DNA of 64,000 nt from Actinomycetota bacterium (GCA_014360645.1 JACIXD010000008.1:108710-172709); one strand, 5' to 3'. Shown: positions 18,175 to 27,213, counted from the stretch's first letter. The notes: generated by a model from the sequence alone, not told the origin. Translations and numbers: made by a program.

Positions 18175-19494
18175 ATGGCTGAACTCAAGACCTTCAAGGG
18201 CGGCATCCATCCCCCTTACAACAAGGAGCTGGCCTCGGGCAAGGCCATAAAGCGCGCCCCCGTGCCCTCCCGGGTGGTCATCCCCCTGCAGCAGCACATC
18301 GGCGCCCCCAACGAGCCCCTGGTCAAGGAGGGGGACCGCGTGGAGGTGGGCCAGAAGATCGGGGCCTCCGAGGCCTTCGTCTCCGCCCCCGTGCACTCCT
18401 CGGTGGCGGGGACGGTCAAGGAAATCGCCGAGGTGCCCAACTTCACCGGCGCCAGGGTGCGCAGCGTGATCATCGAGGCCGACTCCTCCCAGCCGGAGTT
18501 CGAGAAGAAGCCCGGCAAGGACCTCGAGTCCCTCACCGCCGAGGAGATCCGGGAGATCGCCCGCGAGGCGGGGCTGGTGGGCATGGGAGGAGCCGCCTTC
18601 CCCACCCACGTGAAGCTAACCCCGCCCGCCGACAAGCCGGTGGACACGGTGATCATCAACGCCTGCGAGTGCGAGCCCTTCCTCACCTGCGACCACCGGC
18701 TGATGCTCGAGCGCCCCGAGGACCTGGTGGCAGGCGCCCGCCTGCTCAAGACCGCGGTGGGGGCGGGCAAGGTGATCATCGGGGTGGAGGCCAACAAGAT
18801 GGACGCCGTCGACGCCCTGCGCTCCAAGGCCTCCGGCCTCTCCGACGTGGAGGTGGAGATACTGGAGGTCAAGTACCCGGAGGGAGCGGAGAAAATGCTC
18901 ATCTTCGCCCTCACCGGCCGCAAGGTGCCTCCGGGCAAGCTGCCCAGCGAGGTTGGCTGCCTGGTGCAGAACGTGGGCACCGCGGTGGCCCTCTTCGAGG
19001 CGGCGGCCTGGGGCAAGCCCCTCTATGAGAGGGTACTTACCGTCACCGGGCCCGGAGTGCGGGAGCCCGCCAACCTGCTAGCGGCCATCGGCACCCCCAT
19101 CTCCGCCCTTCTGGACGCCTGCGGGGGGCTGGTGGGCAACCCCGTCAAGCTGATCATGGGCGGCCCCATGACCGGATGGGCGCAGTCCGACACCTCCGCC
19201 TCGGTGGTCAAGGGCACCTCGGGGGTGGTGGTGCTCACCTCCGACGTGGTGGACCTGGGCGAGGAGGGGGAGTGCGTGCGCTGCGGCAAGTGCCTGGAGG
19301 CCTGCCCCATGTTCCTCTCCCCCAACTTCATCGTGCAGACGGCCCGCCGGGGGCAGTGGGACAAGGCGGAGATGTGGGGAGCGCTGGACTGCTTCGAGTG
19401 CGGCTGCTGCTCCTTCTCCTGCCCCGCCTACATCCCCCACGTGTCCTACGTGCGCAAGGCCAAGGCCGAGATCGCGGCCCTGAAGAAGAAGTGA
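18175..19494 (+). CDS. rnfC: RnfC-like NADH/FMN iron-sulfur subunit
   Basis: A ~439-residue RnfC homologue. N-terminal KTFKGGIHPPYNKELA and the lipoyl-like fold (KEGDRVEVGQKIGAS...VHSSVAGTVKEI) precede the nucleotide/FMN-binding core (GLVGMGGAAFPTHVKL, INACECEPFLTCDHRLM), as in the NuoF-like fold. Two C-terminal 4Fe-4S motifs are intact: CVRCGKCLEACP and CFECGCCSFSCP. In Rnf complexes RnfC sits on the cytoplasmic side and passes electrons to NAD+. ATG 18175 is 1 base after fdhB, so it is part of the formate dehydrogenase operon. A GTG nine bases earlier would overlap fdhB. Confidence 0.93.
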   Translation: MAELKTFKGGIHPPYNKELASGKAIKRAPVPSRVVIPLQQHIGAPNEPLVKEGDRVEVGQKIGASEAFVSAPVHSSVAGTVKEIAEVPNFTGARVRSVIIEADSSQPEFEKKPGKDLESLTAEEIREIAREAGLVGMGGAAFPTHVKLTPPADKPVDTVIINACECEPFLTCDHRLMLERPEDLVAGARLLKTAVGAGKVIIGVEANKMDAVDALRSKASGLSDVEVEILEVKYPEGAEKMLIFALTGRKVPPGKLPSEVGCLVQNVGTAVALFEAAAWGKPLYERVLTVTGPGVREPANLLAAIGTPISALLDACGGLVGNPVKLIMGGPMTGWAQSDTSASVVKGTSGVVVLTSDVVDLGEEGECVRCGKCLEACPMFLSPNFIVQTARRGQWDKAEMWGALDCFECGCCSFSCPAYIPHVSYVRKAKAEIAALKKK

Positions 19495-19511
19495 AGAGGA
19501 GGCGATAGATT

Positions 19512-20459
19512 ATGGCTCTTGAGAACCTGGTCGTAACCCCGCCCCCTCACCTGAGGAGCAAGGAGCAGACGGCGGTGGCCATGCGCGACGTGCTTATAGC
19601 GCTGGCCCCGGTGACCGTGGCCGCCCTGGTGGCCTTCACCTATAACGCGCTGTTCAACATCGCCCTGGCGGTGGGCTCCTGCATGTTCTTCGAGTGGGCG
19701 GTGCGCAAGGCGCGCAAGAAGAAGGTCAACCTGGCCGACGGCAGCGCGGCGGTGACGGGGCTGCTCTTAGCCCTGCTCTTCCCGGCGCGCATCCAGTGGC
19801 TCAACCTCATCATCGCCTCCTTCGTGGCCATCGTGGTGGTCAAGGAGCTCATGGGGGGCCTGGGCCGCAACCTCTTCAACCCCGCCCTCTTCGGGTTCGT
19901 GTTCGCCCTCACCTGCTCGGGGCTGCTGGCCTCCTGGACCGGGAGCCTGGGCTTCCTCAAGGCGGGCTATGACGGCGTGCAGTCCGCCACCCCCCTGGTC
20001 TACATCAAGCAAGGCCTGGAGAGCTCCGGACCCTCCTACCTCGCCCTGCTCTTCGCCAACTTTGGCGGGGCTATCTCCGAGGTGGGGGCCTTCTGGGTGC
20101 TGTTGGGCGGCGCCTACCTCCTCTACCGCAAGGTCATCGACTGGGTCATCCCGGTGACCATCCTGGCCACGGTGTTCGTCCTCGCCTACATCGTGGGCTC
20201 GGACGGGGTCTACAACATCCTGGCCGGAGGGGTCATGCTGGGGGCCTTCTTCATGGCCACCGACTGGGTCACCAGCCCCATGAACACCTGGGGACAGGTG
20301 GTCTACGGCCTGATCATCGGGGTGTGCGTGGTGATCATCCGCGTCTTTTTGGCCCCGGCGGGAGCGGTGGCCTACTCCATCCTCATCGGCAACGCCTTCG
20401 TCCCTCTGCTGGACACGGTGTTCAAGCCCAAGAGGTTCGGGGAGGTGGCGGCGGCCTAG
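19512..20459 (+). CDS. rnfD: RnfD-like membrane flavoprotein subunit
   Basis: A 315-residue polytopic protein of the RnfD/NqrB family, with N-terminal VVTPPPHLRSKEQTAVAMRDV and eight or nine membrane helices. The covalent FMN site is Thr160 in D154-GVQSATPL; this fits the ApbE target pattern Dxx(S/T)(G/S)A(T/S) apart from Gln at the first Ser/Thr position. GGLGRNLFNPALFG and ATDWVTSPMNTWGQ are family blocks. In Rnf, RnfD carries electrons from extracytoplasmic FMN to RnfC and is linked to Na+ or H+ movement. Last gene of the operon, 17 bp after rnfC, ahead of a strong terminator. rnfA, B, E and G are absent from this window. Confidence 0.93.
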   Translation: MALENLVVTPPPHLRSKEQTAVAMRDVLIALAPVTVAALVAFTYNALFNIALAVGSCMFFEWAVRKARKKKVNLADGSAAVTGLLLALLFPARIQWLNLIIASFVAIVVVKELMGGLGRNLFNPALFGFVFALTCSGLLASWTGSLGFLKAGYDGVQSATPLVYIKQGLESSGPSYLALLFANFGGAISEVGAFWVLLGGAYLLYRKVIDWVIPVTILATVFVLAYIVGSDGVYNILAGGVMLGAFFMATDWVTSPMNTWGQVVYGLIIGVCVVIIRVFLAPAGAVAYSILIGNAFVPLLDTVFKPKRFGEVAAA

Positions 20460-20486
20460 CGCTGCGCTGGTTGTAAACCGTGTTCG

Positions 20487-20514
20487 GCGGGCCGGGGAAA
20501 CCCGGCCCGCTTTT
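20487..20514 (+). terminator. Rho-independent terminator of the fdhAB-rnfCD operon
   Basis: A 10 bp perfect GC stem (20487-20496 with 20501-20510) with a GAAA loop is followed by TTTTATT, 28 bp after the rnfD stop. It marks rnfD as the last gene of the transcript. Confidence 0.92.
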
Positions 20515-20700
20515 ATTGCGGCCTTTCATGTTATCATTACTCGAGATCATCGCCCGAGGTCCTGAAAGCGGGCTTCGCCGCACAGGGCGGCGGTTTCGCG
20601 CGGGAAGGAGTCGGGCCCTTCCTCTCGGGGTGTAGTTGTTGCGGGAAGCGCAGGTGCCGGTCCGAGGACGGCCGATCCTCACCCCGACAGAGGATGGCGC

Positions 20701-23229
20701 GTGGCGGTAAACGTCGGGAGGACGTCGGCGGGGAAGGGCACGGGAAAAGAGAGAGAAACGGAGGGAGGGCGCTCTTTGGCTTCACGGGAACCTACCCGCC
20801 CCGATTCCGGCACCGGGTCTCTGTTCTCTATGCCGACGGAGGTCGTGACCGGCGAGCTGGGACCATCCTATCCAGAGCGCGGGCTCACCTTCGACGAGGT
20901 GAGGGAGCGCGTGGAGCGGGGCGAGACCAACGCAGTGAAAGAGAAGAGCAGCCGCTCCCTTGCCTCCATCATCCGTGTGAACGTCTTCAACCGCTTCAAT
21001 GCCATCCTGGGCATTCTGGCGGTGGTGGTCCTGGTCATCGGGCCTTGGCGCGACGCGCTTTTCGGCATGGTGCTGGTGTTCAACACCCTGATCGGGATAG
21101 TGCAGGAGCTGCGCGCCAAGTGGACCCTGGACAGGCTTACCCTGCTCAGCGCGCCCAGGGCCAGGGTGGTGCGCGAGGGTGAACTCCTGGAGGTGCCCCG
21201 GGAGGAGGTGGTGCTGGACGACCTCCTGGAGCTACAGGCAGGCGACCAGGTGCTCGTGGACGGCGTGGTCCTGGCCTCCGAGGGCCTGGAGGTCGACGAA
21301 TCGCTGCTTACGGGGGAGTCGGTGCCCGTGGCCAAGAGGCCCGGGGATACCGTGCTCTCGGGGAGCTTCGTCTCCTCGGGCGCGGGCAGGTTCAGGGCCA
21401 CGGCGGTGGGGGAGAACGCCTATGCCAGGAGGCTGGCGGCGGAGGCGAAAAAATATGCCCTGGTGCAGTCAGACCTCCGCGACGCCATCAACACCATCCT
21501 GCGCTACATAACCTATGTGATGATCCCCGCGGCGATACTGCTGGCCGTGAGCCAGATGCTCACCCATAGCGACTTCGACGACTCCATCCTGGCCACGGTG
21601 GCCGGCCTTGTGGGCATGGTTCCGGAGGGGCTGGTGCTCCTCACCAGCCTGGTGTTCGCGGTGAGCGCGGTGGCCCTGGCGCGCCGCAGGGTGCTGGTGC
21701 AGGAGCTGCCGGCGGTGGAGGGACTGGCGAAGGTGGACGTGATCTGTCTGGACAAAACGGGAACCCTCACCGAGGGGTCCCTGGAGTTCACCGGCCTCCT
21801 GCCGCTGGACGGAGAGGAGGGCCTGGCGGAGGCGCTGGGAGCCTTCGCCGCCTCGGCGCCCTCGGAGAACGCCACCATCGCCGCCCTGGCCGCGGCGTTC
21901 CCTCCCCCGGAGGGAGATGGATGGCGGGTGGAGGAGACGGTCCCGTTCTCCTCGGCCTGGAAATGGAGCGCGGCATCCTTTTCCGGAGGAGGCACCTGGG
22001 TGCTCGGGGCACCGGAGGTGCTCCTGCAGGGGCTCACCCGCGAGGCGGAGCTCAGGGGGCGTGCGGATGAGATCGCGGCCTCCGGCAAGAGAGTGCTCCT
22101 CTTCGCGCGCGCGCGGCGGGCGGCGTCGGGAGAAGCGAGGCCCGAGGGGGTGGAGCCCGCGGCTCTGCTGGTTTTCGAGGAGAAGGTGCGCCCGGATGCC
22201 GCCGACACCCTGGAATATTTCCGGAGGCAGGAGGTGGGGATAAGGGTGATCTCCGGCGACAACCCCCGCACCGTGGGCGCGGTGGCGGAGAGGGTGGGGG
22301 TGCCGGGGGCCGACGATCCCGTGGACGCGAGGGAGCTTCCGGAGGAGAAGGAGGCGCTGGCGGGGGTGCTGCGGAAAAAGACGGTATTCGGGCGCGTGGT
22401 GCCGGAGCAGAAGCGCCTCATGGTGCATGCCCTGCAGCATGCCGGACACGTGGTGGCAATGACCGGGGACGGGGTCAATGACACCCTGGCCCTCAAGGAC
22501 GCGGACATGGGCATCGCCATGGGGTCGGGGGCGCCTTCCACAAAGGCGGTGGCCCAGCTGGTGCTCCTGGACGGGAGGTTCTCCACCCTGCCGGGCGTGG
22601 TGGCGGAGGGGAGGAGGGTGATGGCCAACATGGAACGGGTCGCCAATCTCTTCCTGACCAAGACGGTGTACGCCGCCATGCTGGCCGTCGGCGTGGCCCT
22701 CCTGGCCTGGGAATACCCCTTCCTTCCCCGGCATATCTCCCTGGTGGGTTCGCTGACCATAGGAATCCCCGCCTTCGTCCTCTCTTTCGCGCGCAGCAGG
22801 CAGCGTTACCGCCCGGGGCTGCTGAGGAGGGTACTGCTCTTCGCTGTGCCCGCCGGTTTCATCGCCGGGGCGGCCACCTTCACCGGCAACGCCATGGCCA
22901 GGAGCAACGGCGTCAGCCTGGAGGAATCCCGCACCGTGGCGGTGGTGGTGCTCACCATCGTGGGCCTGGCGGTGTTGGCTTACCTCTCGCGACCGCTTTT
23001 ATCCTGGCGGGGCGGACTGCTGGCGGCCATGGCCGGCGCCTTCGTGGGGGTGCTCGCCATCCCATGGTTCCGCGAGTTCTTCCAGCTCCACCTGCCCCGC
23101 ATCGTCGTCCTGTTGCAAGCCCTAGGCGTGGCGGCGGTCTTCTCCCTCCTCCTGGAGCTGGCGGGACGTTACATGCGGAGGTATATCGGCGGGGCGAAGG
23201 CTTTTTCCCGCGCTGCCGGGCCGCGGTAG
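20701..23229 (+). CDS. P-type cation ATPase, CtpE-like
   Basis: An ~842-residue HAD-type transporter. Landmarks: actuator LLTGESVPV (~203-211), fourth membrane helix VGMVPEGLVLLTS, phosphorylation site DKTGTLT with Asp351, hinge MTGDGVNDTLALKDADMGIAMG, and about ten membrane segments. The PEGL motif and lack of heavy-metal CPC or N-terminal metal domains resemble actinobacterial CtpE (Ca2+) rather than copper or zinc pumps. It uses ATP to move a cation across the membrane; the ion is uncertain. GTG 20701 has AGAGG upstream; ATG 20830 (MPTEVVTGELG) is closer to the expected N-terminus, so the first ~43 residues are doubtful. Confidence 0.85.
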   Translation: MAVNVGRTSAGKGTGKERETEGGRSLASREPTRPDSGTGSLFSMPTEVVTGELGPSYPERGLTFDEVRERVERGETNAVKEKSSRSLASIIRVNVFNRFNAILGILAVVVLVIGPWRDALFGMVLVFNTLIGIVQELRAKWTLDRLTLLSAPRARVVREGELLEVPREEVVLDDLLELQAGDQVLVDGVVLASEGLEVDESLLTGESVPVAKRPGDTVLSGSFVSSGAGRFRATAVGENAYARRLAAEAKKYALVQSDLRDAINTILRYITYVMIPAAILLAVSQMLTHSDFDDSILATVAGLVGMVPEGLVLLTSLVFAVSAVALARRRVLVQELPAVEGLAKVDVICLDKTGTLTEGSLEFTGLLPLDGEEGLAEALGAFAASAPSENATIAALAAAFPPPEGDGWRVEETVPFSSAWKWSAASFSGGGTWVLGAPEVLLQGLTREAELRGRADEIAASGKRVLLFARARRAASGEARPEGVEPAALLVFEEKVRPDAADTLEYFRRQEVGIRVISGDNPRTVGAVAERVGVPGADDPVDARELPEEKEALAGVLRKKTVFGRVVPEQKRLMVHALQHAGHVVAMTGDGVNDTLALKDADMGIAMGSGAPSTKAVAQLVLLDGRFSTLPGVVAEGRRVMANMERVANLFLTKTVYAAMLAVGVALLAWEYPFLPRHISLVGSLTIGIPAFVLSFARSRQRYRPGLLRRVLLFAVPAGFIAGAATFTGNAMARSNGVSLEESRTVAVVVLTIVGLAVLAYLSRPLLSWRGGLLAAMAGAFVGVLAIPWFREFFQLHLPRIVVLLQALGVAAVFSLLLELAGRYMRRYIGGAKAFSRAAGPR

Positions 23230-23566
23230 CCGTAAAGGGTGAAGTCTCTCACCGCGCCCGGGAGGGATTGGAGATACCGGAGAGGGAGGACGGCCTCCTA
23301 CCCTTATTGCCCGCGGATTCCCATGCCGGCCATTTAGTTTGGAGTGGAGATACCGGAGAGAGGGGATGCCTCTCTGCCGCTTCCCTGGAAAGGCGAGGGA
23401 GGAGGGCGCGAACTGCCCATCCCCGGACTTCCGGAATCCGCCCGTCTCCCGTCCTCCCGGAGGTGACGGGCACGCATCCGCCGGGATGGGCTGCAGGGGC
23501 GGCCCCGCGGGAGCTCGATTTGCCCGGAGTGTCGGCACTCCCGCCGGGGATGATATACTACGGCGC
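23230..23566. other. Gap before apbE with a short duplication and an extended -10 element
   Basis: No gene. A block containing GGAGATACCGGAGAG occurs twice (from 23270 and 23346; period 76 bp). At the end, TGATATACT (23551-23559) is an extended -10 whose downstream edge is 7 bases from the apbE ATG, with no ribosome binding site between, so the message may be leaderless. Confidence 0.4.
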
Positions 23567-24673
23567 ATGGAGAAGCGCGGTGACCCGGGACACCGGGAGA
23601 TCGGGAGAAAGAACCGCAGGGATACTCTCATCGTCGCCGGGGTCACCCTGGCGCTGGTCCTGGTGGCGGTGGTGCTGGCCAGGATCCTGAACCCCGGCTA
23701 TTCCCGCCATCCCTTCGAACGCCAGGAATATATCCTCGACGACCTGGTGACCATCACCGCCTACGGCAGGGACCAAGCCCTGGTGGAGGGAGCGGTTGGG
23801 GATGCCTTCGAGGAGCTCTTCCGCCTCCAGGCCATCGCGGACCGTTACGACCCGGATAGCGAGCTCTCCCTCCTCAACGCGCACGCCGCCGCCGGGCCGG
23901 TGGCGGTCTCGGACGAGCTGTGGGAGATGATCGACACCGGCATGCGGGTTTACGAGGCCAGCGGCGGCCTCTTCGACATCACCGTGGGCCCTCTCATCGA
24001 CCTCTGGGACGTGACGGGGAGGAGCGAGAGGGGAGACCCGCCGCCCTCGCAGGAAGAGGTGACGGCGGCTCTGGAGAAGGTCGGTTCGGACAAGCTCCTT
24101 CTCGACCCCGCCGCGCACACGGTGGCCTTCGCGCGGGAGGGCATGATCATCGACCTGGGGGCACTGGCAAAGGGCTACGGCCTGGACCTTGCGGCGGGCA
24201 TCCTGAGGGAACACGGCGTGGAGGCGGCGGTGGTCAACATGATCAGCACCTCCTTGACCATGGGGGACAAACCGGGCGGAGGCGGCGAGGACCGTTGGAG
24301 GATCGCGGTGATGGACCCGCGGGGAGAGGGTTTTCTGGCGACCCTTCTCCTGGAGGGCGGGACCTACATTAGCACCTCCGGAGATTACCAGCGCTTTTTC
24401 GAATACCAGGGAGTGCGCTACCATCACATTCTCGACCCGCGCAGCGGATACCCGGCACGCGGCGCCATATCGGTTACCGTACTGGGCGGGGAGAGCGGTG
24501 CCTGGTCGGATGCCATGTCCACCGCCGCCTTTGTCCTGGGATATCCGCGGGGGCTGGAGTGGTTGCAGGAGATGGGGGTGGAGGGAGCGTTGATGGTGGA
24601 CGGGGAGGGGGACGTTCACCTCACGCCCGGCCTTGAGGGGAAAGTGGAGAGCTTGCGGGAGCGGAGCGGCTGA
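23567..24673 (+). CDS. apbE: FAD:protein FMN transferase ApbE, membrane-anchored
   Basis: About 368 residues. Residues ~20-41 (TLIVAGVTLALVLVAVVLARIL) are one N-terminal membrane anchor, placing the enzyme outside. ApbE landmarks follow: RYDPDSELSLLNA, SGGLFDITVGPLIDLW, IIDLGALAKGYGLDLA, ISTSGDYQRFFEYQG and HHILDPRSGYPA. ApbE transfers FMN from FAD to a Thr or Ser of Dxx(S/T)GAT-type motifs in RnfD, RnfG and NqrB/C. With rnfD 3.1 kb upstream on the same strand, RnfD Thr160 is the likely client. ATG 23567 has no Shine-Dalgarno. Confidence 0.93.
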   Translation: MEKRGDPGHREIGRKNRRDTLIVAGVTLALVLVAVVLARILNPGYSRHPFERQEYILDDLVTITAYGRDQALVEGAVGDAFEELFRLQAIADRYDPDSELSLLNAHAAAGPVAVSDELWEMIDTGMRVYEASGGLFDITVGPLIDLWDVTGRSERGDPPPSQEEVTAALEKVGSDKLLLDPAAHTVAFAREGMIIDLGALAKGYGLDLAAGILREHGVEAAVVNMISTSLTMGDKPGGGGEDRWRIAVMDPRGEGFLATLLLEGGTYISTSGDYQRFFEYQGVRYHHILDPRSGYPARGAISVTVLGGESGAWSDAMSTAAFVLGYPRGLEWLQEMGVEGALMVDGEGDVHLTPGLEGKVESLRERSG

Positions 24674-24718
24674 GGAGAGCCGCGGACGGCCTCCCGGCTC
24701 CCCGGCAGGGTACTGCCG

Positions 24719-24954
24719 CGGAAGGGAGACTCCCGGCGTAGTGGGGCCGGCGCGTGACCTCCTGCAACCCCGGGCCCGGCAGGTGAAGAAGCGGAAGATG
24801 GCGGAGATGCGCGGGGATAGAAATCTCATTGCTCCGCGGAAGTGAGACTCCCGGCGTAGTGGGGCCGGCGCGTGACCTCCTGCAACCCCGGGCCCGGCAG
24901 GTGAAGAAGTGGAAGATGGCGGAGATGCGTAGGAATCGAACCTACCCGGCGTCC
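24719..24954. repeat. 118 bp direct duplication covering the 3' end of tRNA-Sec and its flank
   Basis: Two copies at a 118 bp period (24719-24836 and 24837-24954) match almost perfectly over GAGACTCCCGGCGTAGTGGG and the following ~75 bp. The second copy contains the real 3' end of selC; the first ends in a diverged copy of the acceptor and T-arm region (GGAGATGCG at 24801-24809). Only the copy at 24917-25012 can fold as a full tRNA. Confidence 0.88.
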
Positions 24955-25012
24955 GTTACGACGCCGCAACGGTTTTGAAGACCGCGCCGCCCACCAGGAC
25001 GGATGCACCTCC
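24917..25012 (-). tRNA. selC: Selenocysteine tRNA (UCA anticodon)
   Basis: On the minus strand a 96 nt tRNA runs from GGAGGTGCATCC (25012) to GCATCTCC-G-CCA (24917). The anticodon loop reads CTTCAAA (anticodon TCA, decoding UGA), there is a long variable arm (GCGGCGTCGTAACGGACGCC region) and a T arm ending GGTTCGATTCC. The extra-long acceptor stem and variable arm are those of tRNA-Sec, charged with Ser and converted by SelA. It lies downstream of selB on the same strand. Encoded CCA is present. Confidence 0.95.
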
Positions 25013-25064
25013 GGGGATATTATATCAGGGGTTGCCCGCCACGACCCCGCATTAAAGCCGGTGT

Positions 25065-25350
25065 CGCCGGGGGTGTGCGGCGCCTCGTGGCGGGTGACCC
25101 GCCGCGGTGACCGCGGGCATAAAGATACCAAGAGTTACCATATCTTGCGGACATATGATGCGGACCTGAGAGAGCGGCCGCATCAGTAGGGGATGCGTAA
25201 GGCGCCGTCGTGGCGGGTGACCCGCCGCGGTGACCGCGGGCATAAAGATACCAAGAGTTACCATATCTTGCGGACATATGATGCGGACCTGAGAGAGCGG
25301 CCGCATCAGTAGGGGACGCGGAAGTCGCCGTCGCGGCGGGTGACCCGCCT
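25065..25350. repeat. 123 bp tandem repeat derived from the 3' end of selB
   Basis: The block GGCGGGTGACCCGCC recurs at 25089, 25212 and 25335, a constant 123 bp period. The third copy is the real selB 3' end (through stop 25306-25308); the two others lie downstream of selB on its strand, giving two nearly identical 123 bp units and a partial third. Each unit contains an 8 bp stem TGATGCGG/CCGCATCA on the minus strand. The 293 bp between selC and selB hold nothing else. Confidence 0.9.
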
Positions 25351-27213
25351 GCGGTCGAAGAACTCCAGCAGGGGGATGGCATACTTGCGGCTGGCGCCCA
25401 GCATCTCCCGGACCTCGGGCACCGCCAGCCTTCCATGTTCCGCCAGGTGGGAGCGTATGCGCTCCTCGGCCTCGGCGATCCTTCCGGCGGCGAGGAAATA
25501 TTCCGGGTTCACCTGCTCCACGGCGCCCTCGTCCATGAGGAGGTTCAGCATGTCGCGCAGCTTTCCCCTGTCCAGGCCGGTTATCTCCATGAGTTCCTTG
25601 AAGAGCGGGGGCGCGAAGCCTCCCTCCCGGATGGCCCGCAGCAGGGCCTCCTTCTGCTCCCGCTCCCTCTCCCCGAGGCGGGCGCCCTTGCCCGCCTCCC
25701 GCACCCGGCCCCCCTCCACCTCCAGCATGCCCGCGGCCACGGCGCTGCGCAGCAAAGCGTCGAAGACCTCGGCGTCCATGCCGGCGTCCAGGCGGCGGCG
25801 CAGGGCCTCTTTCTCCACCCCCGCCTTCAGGGGGTTGGCGGCGTGCATCTCCGCCGCCAGCGAGGTGAGGCGCTCGCGAAGGTCGGAGAGTATGGAGGGT
25901 GGTATGAACATGGCTTCCCCGTCCCCGGCCAGCTCCTCCAGCTCGCCGGCGGCAAGGAGTTCGCGCATGGCGTTGTCGAGATCGCCCTCCTTTATCTCGC
26001 TCCAGGCGAGGAGCTCGCGGCGGGTGAGGGGTATGGCCCGCTCCTCCGCCACCAGCAGCACGAGGTCGCGGGGAGCGCCCCGCTCCCTCCGCTGCAGGGA
26101 GGCCAGGACCTCGCGCTGGTGGGGACGGTGTTTCTTGGGATGGGAGTCCAGGATACGCCCGCCCCCGATGGTGGTGATGGGCGAGTAGCTGCGCAGGATG
26201 TAGCGGTCGCCGTAGAGCGCTACCACCGGTTTTTCCAGGCGGAACTGCACGTAGGCGCTCTCACCAGGCGCGAGCTCCTCCCGCCCCCCCAGGAGCACCA
26301 CCCGCGCCATGACCTCCCTGGTGCCGTGATGGAAGCGCACCCGCGCCCGGCTTTTCAGTCCCCGCGGCGCGGCCTCGATGAGGTGGAGCAGGCCGTCTGC
26401 CATGAGGGTGGGGTGGAGGTAACCAGGGGTGCCCACCACGTCCCCGCGCTCGATCTCTTCCGTGGAGATGCCCGGCAGGTTCAGCGCCACGCGCTGTCCC
26501 GCGCGCGCCCTCTCCACCTCCCTGCCGTGCACCTGCACGTTGCGCACCCGCACCCTCCTCCCCGAGGGCTGGATGACCGCCTCGTCGCCGTCCGCGACGC
26601 TGCCCTCCCACAGGGTTCCCGTCACCACCGTCCCTATGCCCTTGAGGGTGAAGACGCGGTCCACGGGAAGGCGGAAGGGCCCGGAGAAGTCGCGGTCCCT
26701 CACCCTTTCCGAGGCCCTGGCCAGGGCGGCCCGCAGCTCCTCCAGCCCCTGCCCGGTGCGGCTGGAAGTGATTACCACTTCAGCCTTCTCCAGGGCCGTC
26801 CCCGCCAGGGCTTCCGCCACATCCTCCTTCACCAGCTCCACCATCTCCTCGTCCACGAGGTCGGCCTTGGTGATGGCCACCACCCCGTCGTTGACCCCCA
26901 GCAGGTCCACGATGGCCAGGTGCTCGAGGGTCTGGGGCATCACTCCGTCGTCGGCCGCCACCACCAGCAGCACCAGGTCGAAGCCGGTGGCGCCCGCGAG
27001 CATGTTCTTGACGAAGTGCTCGTGCCCCGGGACGTCCACCACCCCGGCGGATACGCCGCCGGGAAGCTCCAGCTCCGCGAAGCCGAGCTCGATGGAGATG
27101 CCGCGTTCTTTCTCCTCCTTGAGGCGGTCGGTGTCGGTGCCCGTGAGGGCTTTTACGAGCTCGGTCTTGCCGTGGTCTATGTGTCCGGCGGTGCCGATGA
27201 TGAAGTTCTTCAT
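25306..27213 (-). CDS. selB: Selenocysteine-specific elongation factor SelB
   Basis: A 635-residue GTPase. G1 is GHIDHGKT (10-17), G3 DVPGHE (60-65), G4 TKAD (115-118); EF-Tu-like domains 2 and 3 follow, and the C-terminal ~250 residues contain the winged-helix repeats that bind the SECIS RNA hairpin. SelB carries Sec-tRNA to the ribosome at UGA codons followed by a SECIS element. The start lies 19 bp after the selA stop. Clients in the window are fdhA and selD. The last ~45 bp are part of the downstream tandem repeat; the C-terminus ([14 protein letters not shown]) itself looks intact. Confidence 0.96.
   Translation of the reverse strand: MKNFIIGTAGHIDHGKTELVKALTGTDTDRLKEEKERGISIELGFAELELPGGVSAGVVDVPGHEHFVKNMLAGATGFDLVLLVVAADDGVMPQTLEHLAIVDLLGVNDGVVAITKADLVDEEMVELVKEDVAEALAGTALEKAEVVITSSRTGQGLEELRAALARASERVRDRDFSGPFRLPVDRVFTLKGIGTVVTGTLWEGSVADGDEAVIQPSGRRVRVRNVQVHGREVERARAGQRVALNLPGISTEEIERGDVVGTPGYLHPTLMADGLLHLIEAAPRGLKSRARVRFHHGTREVMARVVLLGGREELAPGESAYVQFRLEKPVVALYGDRYILRSYSPITTIGGGRILDSHPKKHRPHQREVLASLQRRERGAPRDLVLLVAEERAIPLTRRELLAWSEIKEGDLDNAMRELLAAGELEELAGDGEAMFIPPSILSDLRERLTSLAAEMHAANPLKAGVEKEALRRRLDAGMDAEVFDALLRSAVAAGMLEVEGGRVREAGKGARLGEREREQKEALLRAIREGGFAPPLFKELMEITGLDRGKLRDMLNLLMDEGAVEQVNPEYFLAAGRIAEAEERIRSHLAEHGRLAVPEVREMLGASRKYAIPLLEFFDRRRVTRRDGDFRVPY

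Noticed and set aside
24801..24836. A second tRNA-Sec gene
   Set aside because: Only a diverged 3' end is present; anticodon and 5' half are missing.
25065..25350. CRISPR array downstream of selB
   Set aside because: Units of 123 bp are near-identical throughout and derive from the selB 3' end.
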